64,000 nt of DNA from Paenirhodobacter populi (GTDB taxonomy: Bacteria; Pseudomonadota; Alphaproteobacteria; Rhodobacterales; Rhodobacteraceae), in the NCBI RefSeq assembly GCF_004022215.1, contig NZ_SAUZ01000016.1, positions 1 through 64,000 of the forward strand, read 5' to 3'. Shown one piece after another: positions 1 to 8,761 of this stretch. A program made the position numbers and the translations under genes. Numbering within the stretch: position 1 is the stretch's first letter; each line of letters opens with the position of its first letter. The notes below the pieces were generated by a model. It saw nothing but the letters and a program-made list of their open reading frames with translations. It did no database searches and was not told the origin of the DNA.

Positions 1-170
1 AAGGCATGATCTGCCTCGGCGCCGCCGTCCTCAACGCCGCACAAAAACCCCTCGCCGGCATCGCCATCTCCCTCACCAGCGCGGAAGCCAGACCAGAGGT
101 CCAAGAAACCCTCGGACAACTCATCGCCAACATCGCCGGCAGGCTCGGACGCGCAGCGCCCGAAGCCTGA
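1..170 (+). CDS. IclR-family transcriptional regulator, C-terminal fragment (cut by window edge)
   Basis: Only the last 55 codons are present, reading from base 3 to a TGA ending at base 170. The fragment begins GMICLGAAVLNAAQKPLAGI and ends in an amphipathic helix, which matches the end of the IclR effector-binding domain (G-x-x-C-L-G-A-x-V followed by an A-x-I-S strand). The DNA-binding half lies outside the window, so target and ligand are unknown. It converges on the FAD oxidoreductase gene, with 76 bases between the two stops. It uses CAA and GGA codons more than the genes nearby, but the fragment is too short to argue for transfer. Confidence 0.6.
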   Translation, partial: GMICLGAAVLNAAQKPLAGIAISLTSAEARPEVQETLGQLIANIAGRLGRAAPEA

Positions 171-246
171 AACATCAAGGCGCAGACTGGAATACCAGGT
201 CACGGGGCGGAAAGGTCGATCATGGTCCCTCCCGCCGGACAGGCGG

Positions 247-1626
247 TCAGTGCCCGGTGATGCGGTCGGCCAGCGCGGCCAGCCGTGATGTCTTGTTGCC
301 GCCGCCCGCGGCCTCGCGGCGGTCCGCAAGGTGATAGAGCTGATACATGCCATGCACGCCAAGCCAGCGGAACGGCTCGGGCTCCCATTTCCGCGGCCTG
401 CGGTTCACCCAGGGGAGCGCGGTCAGCGCCGTCTGCCGGTCCAGCAGCAGATCGGCCAGCGTGCGGCCCGACAGGTTCGAGGTCGACACCCCGACCCCCA
501 CATAGCCGCCTGCCCAGCCGATGCCCGTTTCCGGGTCGAGCCCCGCCGTCACGCACCAGTCGCGCGGCACGCCCAGCACCCCGCACCACGCATGGTCGAG
601 CCGCAAGCCACGCGTCTGCGGCAGCATCCGGGCGAGGATCTCCTTCAGCTGCGCGATCGTCGCCGCCTGCGTGCGGCCGCGGTCGTCGATCCCCGAACCG
701 AAGCGATAGGGCACGCCGCGCCCGCCCATGGCGATCCGCCCCTCGCGCGTGCGCTGCGCGTAGCAATAGGCGTGCGAGTAATCCGACAGCAGTTCCCGCC
801 CCTGCCAGCCGATGTCTTCCCAGAGCGCGTCGGGCAGCGGCTCGGTCACGATCAGCGCGCTGTTGAGCGGGATCAGGTCGCGCCGGCTGCCGGGGAGCGT
901 GGCGGTGAAGCCCTCGGTCGCGCGGATGATGCGCGGGGCCGAGACCACGCCGCGATCGGTGATGACGCGCCCCTTGGCGATTTCGGTCACGGTGGTCTGT
1001 TCGCAGATGCGCGCGCCCATGCGCTCGACCACCTCGGCCAGCCCGCGCACCAGCTTGGCCGGCTGCACCCGGGCGACGCCGTGCAGCACCAGCGCGCCTT
1101 TCGTGCCGGGAATGCGGATCCGGGCCGTGGCCTCTTCGGCGCCGATCAGTTCGATCCGCGACAGCGGCACCTGCCAGTCCAGCGCCGCCGCGTAATCCGC
1201 CTGCGCGCGCTCCCATTGGGCGGGGGTGCAGGCGTAGGTGAGACAGTCCGTCTCGACGATATCGGCGTCGATGCCTTCCTCGCGGGTGACGCGGACGACC
1301 TCGGCCACGGCGGCGCGGGCCTGCGCCTCGAAGGCGATCACGCCGTCCCGGGTGCCGCCTGCCAGATATTTCCCGCGGTTCCAGGCGAATTCGCCCGAAC
1401 ACCAGCCGCCGTTGCGGCCAGAGGCGCCGAAGCCCGCGAATTCCTTTTCCAGAAGGACGACCGACAGGTCGGGCCGCGCCTTGAGCAGGTAATAGGCCGT
1501 CCAGAGCCCGGTGAACCCGGCGCCCACGATGCAGACATCGGCCGAAAGGTCGCCGGGCAGCGCCGGACGATAGCCCGGCACCCCGCCCATATCCGCATAC
1601 CAGAAGGAAATCTCGCCGTTTATCAT
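247..1626 (-). CDS. FAD-dependent amine oxidoreductase, DAO family (PuuB-like)
   Basis: About 459 residues. The N-terminus has the FAD-binding Rossmann motif VGAGFTG near residue 38, then an RNGGW segment near residue 75, both typical of the PuuB/OrdL branch of the D-amino-acid oxidase fold. PuuB oxidises gamma-glutamylputrescine; relatives act on other N-alkylated amino acids. The start chosen is MINGEISFWY at 1626 because homologues begin just before a W-Y segment; the frame stays open upstream to 1779 and other ATGs exist. The gene diverges from the nucleotidyltransferase gene and stands outside the operons that follow. The polyamine-type transporters and guanidinobutyrase nearby fit an amine substrate, but that is inference. 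Family assignment is firm, substrate is not. Confidence 0.8.
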   Translation of the reverse strand: MINGEISFWYADMGGVPGYRPALPGDLSADVCIVGAGFTGLWTAYYLLKARPDLSVVLLEKEFAGFGASGRNGGWCSGEFAWNRGKYLAGGTRDGVIAFEAQARAAVAEVVRVTREEGIDADIVETDCLTYACTPAQWERAQADYAAALDWQVPLSRIELIGAEEATARIRIPGTKGALVLHGVARVQPAKLVRGLAEVVERMGARICEQTTVTEIAKGRVITDRGVVSAPRIIRATEGFTATLPGSRRDLIPLNSALIVTEPLPDALWEDIGWQGRELLSDYSHAYCYAQRTREGRIAMGGRGVPYRFGSGIDDRGRTQAATIAQLKEILARMLPQTRGLRLDHAWCGVLGVPRDWCVTAGLDPETGIGWAGGYVGVGVSTSNLSGRTLADLLLDRQTALTALPWVNRRPRKWEPEPFRWLGVHGMYQLYHLADRREAAGGGNKTSRLAALADRITGH

Positions 1627-1807
1627 CGTGTCATCTTCCATCCGGGCGCACAGCCTGCCGGTCAGACCGTGATAGGTCATGGTCATCGCCGGGCCAAGCC
1701 CTGAGGCCTCGAGGCTCTTCACCGCCACCCCGCCGGGTATTCTGTCCGGGAACGCGGCCATATGGGCGGGAAACGGCAACGATCAATCTAACCATTTGAA
1801 ATAGATG

Positions 1808-1853
1808 GATTTGGTGTCTATTCTTGCAGAAATCGCAATCCGGACACCAAATC
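1808..1853. promoter_or_regulatory. 11-bp perfect inverted repeat ending at the start codon of the nucleotidyltransferase gene
   Basis: GATTTGGTGTC at 1808-1818 is matched exactly by GACACCAAATC at 1843-1853, with 24 bases between. The right arm ends two bases before the ATG at 1855, where a ribosome binding site would lie, and no good Shine-Dalgarno sequence is visible. The repeat could be an operator covering the 5' end of the gene or an mRNA stem that masks translation initiation. It lies in the divergent space shared with the FAD oxidoreductase gene. Confidence 0.6.
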
Positions 1854-1854
1854 G

Positions 1855-2898
1855 ATGTTTTTCAAGGACTTGGACAGCCGCGTCATCCGCGACCGAATCG
1901 ACCTTGTCGCCGCCTATGAAGAATACCGGCGCGTGCGGCATGAATTCCAGTCCGAACTCGGCGGCTCGATGCGGTTCGAGGAACGTTCGGGCCGCGACTA
2001 CCTTTACCGCCGGACGCGGCGGCACGGGGTGCGCAAGACGCTCAGCCTCGGCCCGCGCGGCCCGGAGACCGAGGAGATCCTGCGCCGGTTCGAGCAACAG
2101 AAGGCGGAGGCCGAGGAACGGCTGGCGGCACTTTCCGCGCGGATCGACAGCGGTGCCTCGGTCATGCGCGCGCTTGGCCATCTGCGGATGCCGGCGATCG
2201 CCGCGCGGGTGATCCGCAGGCTGAACGACAGCCCCGCCGCCGCGCGCTTTCGCATCGTCGGCACCCATGCGCTGTATGTCTACGAGGCCGCGGCGGGGGT
2301 CGAACTGCAAAGCGGCTTCCTCGCCACGGCGGATCTGGACGTGCTGGTCGACGACCGCGCCCCCCTGCGCGTGATCCTGAGCGAGGAGGTCCGCGGCCTC
2401 GACGCGATCCTGAAGGGCGTGGACGGCAGCTTCGCGCAGCGGCGCGCCGGGGATTACCGGCTGACCAACAAGGACGGCTTCATGGTCGAGTTCATCCGGC
2501 CCGAGGCCCGACCGGCGCATCGACCCACGCCGGGGCAGGCGACGGGCATCGTGGGCGACGCGGTGCCCACGCCGATCGCCGGGCTCGAATGGCTCGTCAA
2601 CGTGCCGGCGCTGAGCGCGGCGGTCATCGACGACCGGGGCTATCCGGTCGAGGTGACGGCCCCCGCCCCCGCCGCGTGGGCGGCGCACAAGCTCTGGATC
2701 TCGGCGAAGGAGGACCGGCAGCGCGACAAGGCGAAGCGCGACCGCGAACAGGCCGAGGCGGTGTTTCAGCTCATCGACGAAAGGCTGCCGGGCGAAAGGC
2801 TCGACCCGCGCCGCCACAGCGCCATCCCGCGCGAGATCGCCGCGCTTGCCCTGCCCTATGCGGAACCGCGGAAGGGGCGGACGGAACCCGACTGGTGA
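1855..2898 (+). CDS. GSU2403-family nucleotidyltransferase-fold protein
   Basis: 347 residues. A basic, helical N-terminal part (residues 1-125) precedes a nucleotidyltransferase core. The core shows the pattern G-T near residues 136-137, D-L-D at 160-162 and a third acidic residue, E212, in GFMVEF, as expected for the metal site of the pol-beta superfamily. Together with RFRIVGTHALYVYEAAAGV this points to the GSU2403/NTP_transf_8 group, whose substrate I do not know. Some pol-beta-like nucleotidyltransferases act as toxins or in phage defence, but no antitoxin partner gene is visible here. It diverges from the FAD oxidoreductase and its stop lies 6 bases from the stop of the alcohol dehydrogenase. 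The start is set by a strong inverted repeat rather than by a ribosome binding site. Confidence 0.75.
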   Translation: MFFKDLDSRVIRDRIDLVAAYEEYRRVRHEFQSELGGSMRFEERSGRDYLYRRTRRHGVRKTLSLGPRGPETEEILRRFEQQKAEAEERLAALSARIDSGASVMRALGHLRMPAIAARVIRRLNDSPAAARFRIVGTHALYVYEAAAGVELQSGFLATADLDVLVDDRAPLRVILSEEVRGLDAILKGVDGSFAQRRAGDYRLTNKDGFMVEFIRPEARPAHRPTPGQATGIVGDAVPTPIAGLEWLVNVPALSAAVIDDRGYPVEVTAPAPAAWAAHKLWISAKEDRQRDKAKRDREQAEAVFQLIDERLPGERLDPRRHSAIPREIAALALPYAEPRKGRTEPDW

Positions 2899-2904
2899 AG
2901 CCGT

Positions 2905-3927
2905 TCAGGTCAGGGTGAAATCCACCACCGCGCGGCCCCGGATTTCCCCGCGGGCAAGCCGTTCCAGCGCCTCGCCGACGGCGGCGAGGGGGATCCGCTC
3001 CAGCTCCACCGCGAAACTGCGCCCGGCGGCGAAGTCAAGGAAAGCACGCAGTTCCGCCCGCGTGCCGACCGAGGATCCCGTCACCCGATGGCCGCCGTTG
3101 ATCAGCCACATCATCGACAGCGGCACCGGATCATGCACCAGCGCCACCGCGACGATCTGGCTGAGCGGATTGGCTGCCGCCGCGATCAGATCCCAGACCC
3201 TTGGCGTCGGCGCGAAGTTCAGCGTGATGTCTGCCCCGCCCCAGTCGCGGATCGCCTGCGCATCGTCGGGGCCGACGGCCAGCGCCGCCCCCCGTGCCAG
3301 CGCCGCCGCGCGTTTCGCGGCGTCAGGCTCGACCACCGCGACGCGCAGGCCCCGCGCCAGACCGATTTCCAGCGCATATTGGCCAAGCCCGCCCGCCCCG
3401 ATGATCAGCAGCCGCCGCCCCGGCAGCACCTCGCACCGGGCCAAAGCCGACCATGCGGTCAGCCCGGCGCACAGCAGCGGCCCCGCCTCGACCGGGTCCA
3501 GCGCGTCGGGAATCCTCACGGCGAAATCCTGTTCGAGCAGCGCATAGTCCGCGAATGCCCCCGGCGCATCGAGCCCGCGCGCCTTCTGCCGCGCGCAATA
3601 GGTTTCCCGCCCCGTCAGGCAGGGATCGCAGGCAAGGCAGGTGTCGTAAAGCCACGGCAGCCCCACCCGTGTGCCCAGAGGCAACGGCCCGTCACCCGCG
3701 ACGATCCGGCCGATCCCCTCATGGCCAAGGATCAGGGGGAAGGCTTCGGGCGGCAGCGGTTCCTCGCCCCGCTGGACATGCAGGTCGGAATGGCACAGAC
3801 CGCAGGCCTCCAGCCTTACGAGGTATTGCCCCGGTCCCGGCTCGGGCCGCGGGACCTGCCGCAGGGTCAGGGCCGCGCCCGGCGCGTCGCAGACCACCGC
3901 GCGCATCGTCATGGGCAGGTCATTCAT
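2905..3927 (-). CDS. Zinc-dependent alcohol dehydrogenase (MDR superfamily)
   Basis: 340 residues. The catalytic zinc ligands are visible in CGLCHSD (C45) and GHEG (H69, E70). The structural zinc lobe has four cysteines at 97, 100, 103 and 111. The NAD-binding motif GAGGLG lies near residue 178. Length and order match AdhP/AdhT-type medium-chain alcohol dehydrogenases that use NAD(H). It is the last gene of the run gbuA, potD, potA, potB, potC, adh, and its start overlaps the end of the potC-like gene by 8 bases, so it is probably translated from the same mRNA. A role in oxidising or reducing an intermediate of amine breakdown is inferred from position only. Confidence 0.85.
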   Translation of the reverse strand: MNDLPMTMRAVVCDAPGAALTLRQVPRPEPGPGQYLVRLEACGLCHSDLHVQRGEEPLPPEAFPLILGHEGIGRIVAGDGPLPLGTRVGLPWLYDTCLACDPCLTGRETYCARQKARGLDAPGAFADYALLEQDFAVRIPDALDPVEAGPLLCAGLTAWSALARCEVLPGRRLLIIGAGGLGQYALEIGLARGLRVAVVEPDAAKRAAALARGAALAVGPDDAQAIRDWGGADITLNFAPTPRVWDLIAAAANPLSQIVAVALVHDPVPLSMMWLINGGHRVTGSSVGTRAELRAFLDFAAGRSFAVELERIPLAAVGEALERLARGEIRGRAVVDFTLT

Positions 3928-4720
3928 CGCGCACCCGTTCCGCCCCCATCAGGCGCGGCAGGTTGCCGAACCGGCCGATCAGCCCGAAGACCAGCGCCGC
4001 GAAGCCCGCGAACAGCACCGACACGACACCGAGGATCGGCGTATAGCCATAGCGCAGGGCGTTGAAGATCTTGACCGGCAGCGTCTCGACCGTGAAGCCC
4101 GCGACCATATAGGCGATGATGTATTCGTTCAGGCTGAGCACGAAGGCGAAGGCGTAGCCCGAGACGACATAGGGCACCAGCAGCGGCAGGATCAGCGTGC
4201 GCATCACCGTGCGGCGGTCGGCGCCCATGGTGCGGGCGGCCTCGATCAATGCGCGGTCCATCGCCTTGAGGCCGAGCGAGATGGTCACCAGGGGCAGCGT
4301 CACCAGAAACACCCCGTGCGAGACGATCGTGGCCCAGATCTGCCCGTAGCCGCCGACGGTCATCCAGAAGATCATGAAGCCGAGCGCGGAAATCACCGGC
4401 GGCAGTGCAAAGGGCGCCATGCCCATCCCGGTCAGCAGCTTGGCCAGCCACCCGGTCCGTTCCCACGCATACAACGCCAGCGGCGCCGCGATCAGCACGG
4501 CGAGCGCCGAGGCGCAGGCCGCGATGATCAGCGAATTCCGCATCGGCACCAGCCATTCCTGTTCCCGGAACAGCGCCAGATACCAGCGCAGCGACACGCC
4601 ATCGGGCGGGAAGCGCAGGCTCTGCCCGGCGTTCAGCGACACCCCGGTGACGATCACCAAAGGCGCCGCCAGCAGCGCGAGGATGACGCAGATGTAGGCG
4701 AGCTTCAGGTGCTGGCTCAT
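3920..4720 (-). CDS. Polyamine-type ABC transporter permease (PotC-like)
   Basis: 266 residues with about six hydrophobic segments. The cytoplasmic EAA loop reads EAARTMGADRRTVMRTLILP at about residues 160-179, the docking site for the ATPase. The start MSQHLKLAY at 4720 overlaps the end of the potB-like gene by 4 bases (ATGA), which supports it. The frame continues open upstream but into another gene's shadow. PotC-type permeases pair with a PotB partner to carry putrescine, spermidine or related compounds across the inner membrane. Part of gbuA-potDABC-adh. Confidence 0.85.
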   Translation of the reverse strand: MSQHLKLAYICVILALLAAPLVIVTGVSLNAGQSLRFPPDGVSLRWYLALFREQEWLVPMRNSLIIAACASALAVLIAAPLALYAWERTGWLAKLLTGMGMAPFALPPVISALGFMIFWMTVGGYGQIWATIVSHGVFLVTLPLVTISLGLKAMDRALIEAARTMGADRRTVMRTLILPLLVPYVVSGYAFAFVLSLNEYIIAYMVAGFTVETLPVKIFNALRYGYTPILGVVSVLFAGFAALVFGLIGRFGNLPRLMGAERVRDE

Positions 4721-5559
4721 GCCGCCCCCCCGTCCCGCGCGGCCAGCGACGACAGCCCGACCAGCGCCATCGCCACCAGCATCAGGAACACCGACATCGC
4801 CGCGGCAAAGGGCAGGTTCGCCTGATAGATCGCCTGATCGGTGATGTGGACCGAAAGGGTCCAGTGCTCGGGCCGGCCCAGAAGCTGCGGCAGCAGATAG
4901 GACCCCAGCGTGAAGACGAAGACGAGGATGAACGCCCCCACGATCGCGCCGCGCAGCATCGGCACGACGACGCCCATAAAGGCGCGCGGGGCAGAGGCGC
5001 CCATGGTGCGGGCGGCCTCGACCACCTCGGGATCGAGGCGCGAAACCGGCGCGTAAAGCACCAGCACCGCGAAGGGGAAGCCCAGATAGCACAGCCCGGT
5101 CATCAGCGCGAAGAGCGAGGGGGTATAGGCGCGCGGCGCCTCGATCAGGCCGAGCCAATAGAACAGATTGCCGATCCCCGCCGTCTGCGACAGCAGCGTG
5201 GACAGCGAAAAGCCGATGATCACTTCGGACAGCGACAGCACCGACAGCAGCACGACCAGCACCCGCGTCTGCACCTTGCGGCTCATCGAGGCGAGGAACA
5301 CGGTGAACGGAAAGGCCAGCAGCACGCAGATCGCCGCCGCGCCAAGCGATACCGCCAGCGACACCCCCAGCACCCGGGCAAAGAACGGCGCGAGGAAGCG
5401 GGCATAGCTCGCCAGTTCGAACCCCGGCTGGTAAAAACCGCCCGCGTCGCGCTGCGCGAAGGACACCGAGATCATGATCCCGAACGGCACGAGGAAGAAC
5501 AGCCCCAGCATCAGCGCCGGCCAGAGCGCGATCCAGCGCGGGGTCACCGCGCCGTTCAT
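4717..5559 (-). CDS. Polyamine-type ABC transporter permease (PotB-like)
   Basis: 280 residues, starting MNGAVTPRWIALW at 5559. This start overlaps the end of the ATPase gene by 4 bases and leads straight into the first membrane segment. The EAA loop reads EAARTMGASAPRAFMGVVVP at about residues 176-195. Further hydrophobic segments follow, with a conserved LGSYLLPQLLG stretch typical of PotB relatives. It forms the membrane channel with the PotC-like partner downstream. Substrate class (polyamine or guanidino compound) is inferred from family and from the adjacent gbuA. Confidence 0.85.
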   Translation of the reverse strand: MNGAVTPRWIALWPALMLGLFFLVPFGIMISVSFAQRDAGGFYQPGFELASYARFLAPFFARVLGVSLAVSLGAAAICVLLAFPFTVFLASMSRKVQTRVLVVLLSVLSLSEVIIGFSLSTLLSQTAGIGNLFYWLGLIEAPRAYTPSLFALMTGLCYLGFPFAVLVLYAPVSRLDPEVVEAARTMGASAPRAFMGVVVPMLRGAIVGAFILVFVFTLGSYLLPQLLGRPEHWTLSVHITDQAIYQANLPFAAAMSVFLMLVAMALVGLSSLAARDGGAA

Positions 5560-6590
5560 GCCAGCACCACACGATGGCCGGGGCGGAACGCCAGCCCCAC
5601 CGCATCGCCGACCGCGATTTCGGGCCGCGCGGCGGGGGGCACCTGCGCGGTGATCGTCCGCCCTCCCGCGGTCATGACGAAATGCACGCTCTCGCCCAGA
5701 TCGCGGATGAAGGTGACTTCGGCGGGGATACCCTCGGCCGGCGGGACCAGCGCCACATTCTCGGGCCGGACGGACAGCTGCGCCGCGCCAGTCGCGCGGA
5801 TCAGGTCGCCCTCCACCACCGGCAGTCGCGCCCCAAGGACCGAGATCGCCTTGCCGTCGCAATCGCACGGCATCAGGTTGGTCGAGCCGATGAAATCCGC
5901 GACGAAGGCATTGGCGGGGGCGTGGTAGACCTCCATCGGGGTGCCCGCCTGCTGGACCTTGCCCTCCTTCATCACGATGACCAAATCGGCCATCGTCAGC
6001 GCCTCTTTCTGGTCATGGGTGACGACGACGGTGGTGACGCCAAGGCTTTGCTGGATCTGCCGCAGCTCGATCTGCATATGCTCGCGCAGCCCGGCGTCGA
6101 GCGCCGAGAGAGGTTCGTCCAGCAGAAAGACCTGCGGGTCGATCGACAGGCCGCGCGCGATGGCCACCCGCTGGCGCTGCCCGCCCGAAAGCTGATGGAT
6201 GCGCCGCCCGCCCATGCCGGGCAGCTTCACGAGGTCGAGCAGTTCCTGCGCCCGCGCCGCGCGTTTCGCACGGTCGACACCGCGGATCGCCAGCGGATAG
6301 GCGATGTTGCCCGCCACATCCAGATGCGGAAACAGCGCCAGCGACTGGAACACCATGCCCATGCCGCGTTTATGCGTGGGCACGGCGGTCTGGTCGACGC
6401 CATCGACCAGCACCCGGCCCGCGCTTGGCGCCTCGAGCCCGGCGATGACGCGCAAAAGCGTGGTCTTGCCGCAGCCCGAGGGACCGAGCAGGCAGACGAA
6501 GCGGCCATGCGGGATGGTGATCGACACGTCATCGAGCGCGAAATAGGTGCCGAAACGCTTGCTCAGCCCCTCGATCCGGAGTTCGGTCAT
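5556..6590 (-). CDS. Polyamine-type ABC transporter ATPase (PotA-like)
   Basis: 344 residues. Walker A is GPSGCGKTT near residue 36, the signature is LSGGQRQRVAIARGL near 134, Walker B is VFLLDEPLSALD near 154 and the switch histidine lies in VVTHDQ. The C-terminal 100 residues form the TOBE-type domain usual in PotA and CysA/MalK relatives. The gene lies 27 bases downstream of the binding-protein gene and overlaps the potB-like gene by 4 bases, so the order is D-A-B-C. Confidence 0.9.
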   Translation of the reverse strand: MTELRIEGLSKRFGTYFALDDVSITIPHGRFVCLLGPSGCGKTTLLRVIAGLEAPSAGRVLVDGVDQTAVPTHKRGMGMVFQSLALFPHLDVAGNIAYPLAIRGVDRAKRAARAQELLDLVKLPGMGGRRIHQLSGGQRQRVAIARGLSIDPQVFLLDEPLSALDAGLREHMQIELRQIQQSLGVTTVVVTHDQKEALTMADLVIVMKEGKVQQAGTPMEVYHAPANAFVADFIGSTNLMPCDCDGKAISVLGARLPVVEGDLIRATGAAQLSVRPENVALVPPAEGIPAEVTFIRDLGESVHFVMTAGGRTITAQVPPAARPEIAVGDAVGLAFRPGHRVVLA

Positions 6591-6617
6591 GCGGCATCTT
6601 CCTTGCTACGCGGCGGG

Positions 6618-7688
6618 TCAGCCGGTGACCAGTTCGGACCATTTCTGCGAAACCCAATCCGCCTTGTCGACGTAAAGGACCGCCTTCGGCAGGATCGGCG
6701 TCTTGTCCGACGAGACGGCGGCGAATTCCTCATCCGTCAGGTCGGTCAGATCGCGCGCGACGGTGGGCGCGGTGCCCACATTGCGCGAGAGCTTCGCCTG
6801 AATCGCCGGCTGCGCCATGTAGTCGATGAAGATCTGCGCCTGATCCAGCGCCTTTGAGGCCCGCGACACCACCCAGGACCCCGAATCCAGCACCGCGCCT
6901 TCGTCCGGGAAGGTCGAGCGCACGGGTTTGCCCTGCGACGCGGCAAGCCCCGTCACGTCGTGGTAATATTCGCCCATCGGGATTTCGCCGGTTTCCAGCG
7001 CCTGCTGGAACTGGCCTTCGTCGCGATACCACAGCCGCACGTTCGGCTTCAGCTCGCCAAGTTTCGCCATGACCTGAAGGATGCCTTCCTCGGTGTCCAG
7101 AATGTCGGTCCCGCCGAAATAGGTCGTCGCGGTGATTTCCAGCAGGAAGGAGTTGGAGGCGAGCGACATCAGACCCAGCCGGTCCTTCTGCTCGGGCGCC
7201 CACAACGCCTGCCACGAGGTCGGCGCCTCGGGATAGGTCGTGGTATTGGTGACGAGCGTGACATACCAGCTCACCGCGCCGGTGCCGTAGAAGGCACCGT
7301 CCTCATAGCGATGAACGAAATGCTCCGGCAGATTGCCGAGGTTCTTCATCGCCCCGTCATCGAGCTTCGCCCAGAGACCCGAGCGTTCGCCCTTGATCCG
7401 CGCCACCTGCGCCATCATCGACACATCGGCCGGCGCCTGACCCGCGCGCGCCGCCTGTCCAAGCTGCACGAGCCATGCCTCGCCCGTCGGTTCGCCGATG
7501 GACTGGATCTCGATCCCGGTTTCCGCGGTGAAATCCGGAAAGATGAACTTGTCGAAGCTGTCCTGAAAATAGCCGCCATAGGTGCCGACCTTCAAAGGCG
7601 TGCCAGCGGCGCGCAGGATTGCAGGCGCGGCCAGCGTCATCACCGCGGTGCCGGCGGTGGTGCTCAGGAACTGACGTCTGTTGAACAT
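6618..7688 (-). CDS. Periplasmic polyamine-type binding protein (PotD-like) with a Tat-type leader
   Basis: 356 residues. The leader MFNRRQFLSTTAGTAVMTLA carries a twin-arginine motif (NRRQFL) followed by a hydrophobic stretch and ends near AILRAAG, so export by Tat is likely rather than Sec. The mature part fits the solute-binding fold of the spermidine/putrescine class (THYGGYF-like start KVGTYGGYF, GAVLDSGSW near residue 275). The start at 7688 is chosen because it begins the leader; upstream codons belong to another frame. It lies 28 bases after gbuA and precedes its ATPase and permeases. Confidence 0.85.
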   Translation of the reverse strand: MFNRRQFLSTTAGTAVMTLAAPAILRAAGTPLKVGTYGGYFQDSFDKFIFPDFTAETGIEIQSIGEPTGEAWLVQLGQAARAGQAPADVSMMAQVARIKGERSGLWAKLDDGAMKNLGNLPEHFVHRYEDGAFYGTGAVSWYVTLVTNTTTYPEAPTSWQALWAPEQKDRLGLMSLASNSFLLEITATTYFGGTDILDTEEGILQVMAKLGELKPNVRLWYRDEGQFQQALETGEIPMGEYYHDVTGLAASQGKPVRSTFPDEGAVLDSGSWVVSRASKALDQAQIFIDYMAQPAIQAKLSRNVGTAPTVARDLTDLTDEEFAAVSSDKTPILPKAVLYVDKADWVSQKWSELVTG

Positions 7689-7716
7689 GGTTTTTCCCCT
7701 GTCCGGCTGGTTGTTT

Positions 7717-8670
7717 TCAACGGCCCCGCGGCACGCCGGGCAGCGCGCAGAGCATTTCAAAGAGAAAGTTGGCGGCGATCACCGCGGTATTGCCCGCCGG
7801 GTCGTAGGGCGGCGAGACCTCGACCAGATCGCCCCCCACCAGGTTCAGCCCGGCGCATCCCCGGATGATCTCCAACCCCTGCATCGTCGTCAAGCCGCCA
7901 ACCTCGACCGTGCCGGTGCCGGGCGCGAAAGCGGGGTCGAGGCTGTCGATATCATAGCTCAGATAAACCGGCGCGTCGCCGATCTTCGCGCGGATTTCCT
8001 GCATCAGGGGGGTGAGGGATTTGTGCCAGCATTCCTCGGCCTGAATGCAGGTCCAGCCCTGCCGGCGGCCCCAGTCGAATTCCTCGCGCGAATAGCCGCT
8101 GCCGCGCAGGCCGATCTGGAACACCTTGTCGTTGATCAGGCAGCCGTCTTCCCATGCGCGGCGGAACGGGCAGCCGTGGGCGACGGTTTCGCCGAACATG
8201 TCCTCGTTCGTGTCGGAATGCGCATCGACATGGATCAGCGCGACCGGCCCGTGGCGCTTGCGGATCGCGCGCAGGATGGGCCATGTCAGCGTGTGATCGC
8301 CGCCAAGCGTCAGCGGGATCACCCCGTGCGACAGCACCTCGTCGTAATGTGCGGTGATGATGTCGACGGATTTCTTCAAATCAAAGGTGTTGATCGGCAC
8401 GTCGCCGATGTCGGCCACCTGCAAGGCCTCGAAGGGCGCCGCGCCGGTCGCCATGTTGTAGGGGCGGATCATCCGGCTTTCGTCGCGGATCTGGCGCGGG
8501 CCGAGCCGGGTGCCCGAACGGTTCGAGGTGCCGATATCCATCGGAATGCCAAGGAAACAGGCGTCGAGCCCCGCCGCGCTGTCCGCCATCGGCAGCCGCA
8601 TCATCGTGTTCGGGCCGCCGAAACGCGGCATGGTATTGCCGCCAAGCGGCTGGTTGAGCGTTCTGGTCAT
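7717..8670 (-). CDS. gbuA: Guanidinobutyrase/agmatinase-family ureohydrolase
   Basis: 317 residues. The binuclear manganese site is intact: GGDHT (H126), DAHSD (D149, H151, D153) and SYDIDSLDPAFAPGTGT near residue 240. The N-terminus LNQPLGGNTMPRFGG and the segment YNMATGAAPFEALQVADIGD resemble what I recall of Pseudomonas GbuA, which splits 4-guanidinobutyrate into 4-aminobutanoate and urea, more than agmatinase SpeB. The ATG at 8670 is preceded by GGAGGT at the right distance; an in-frame GTG at 8679 overlaps that site and is unlikely. It heads an operon with a complete polyamine-type transporter, suggesting uptake and hydrolysis of a guanidino compound. Exact substrate needs an assay. Confidence 0.8.
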   Translation of the reverse strand: MTRTLNQPLGGNTMPRFGGPNTMMRLPMADSAAGLDACFLGIPMDIGTSNRSGTRLGPRQIRDESRMIRPYNMATGAAPFEALQVADIGDVPINTFDLKKSVDIITAHYDEVLSHGVIPLTLGGDHTLTWPILRAIRKRHGPVALIHVDAHSDTNEDMFGETVAHGCPFRRAWEDGCLINDKVFQIGLRGSGYSREEFDWGRRQGWTCIQAEECWHKSLTPLMQEIRAKIGDAPVYLSYDIDSLDPAFAPGTGTVEVGGLTTMQGLEIIRGCAGLNLVGGDLVEVSPPYDPAGNTAVIAANFLFEMLCALPGVPRGR

Positions 8671-8737
8671 CTTGCGCACCTCCGGTCAGGCACAGGATGG
8701 CGCGGGAGTTCATGCGAATAAATAGCAACGTATGCGG

Positions 8738-8761
8738 CATTCACTTTTATATTAGTGAATG
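8738..8761. promoter_or_regulatory. Palindromic operator candidate upstream of gbuA
   Basis: CATTCAC at 8738-8744 and GTGAATG at 8755-8761 are perfect inverted arms around 10 AT-only bases. The site ends at the stop codon of the LysR gene and lies about 70 bases upstream of the gbuA start, where a promoter would be. No T-run follows either arm, so an operator is likelier than a terminator. A related left half (GCATTCA then C or T then TTTTA) occurs again in front of the divergent TetR gene. Confidence 0.5.

Noticed and set aside
3671-5928. Long plus-strand frames opposite the first polyamine-type transporter
   Set aside because: Low-complexity Arg/Gln/His-rich translations without motifs, opposite clear ABC permease genes.
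8738-8761. Rho-independent terminator of the lysR gene
   Set aside because: The arms are only 7 bases, half AT, with a 10-base loop and no T-run after them on the minus strand; an operator is the better reading.
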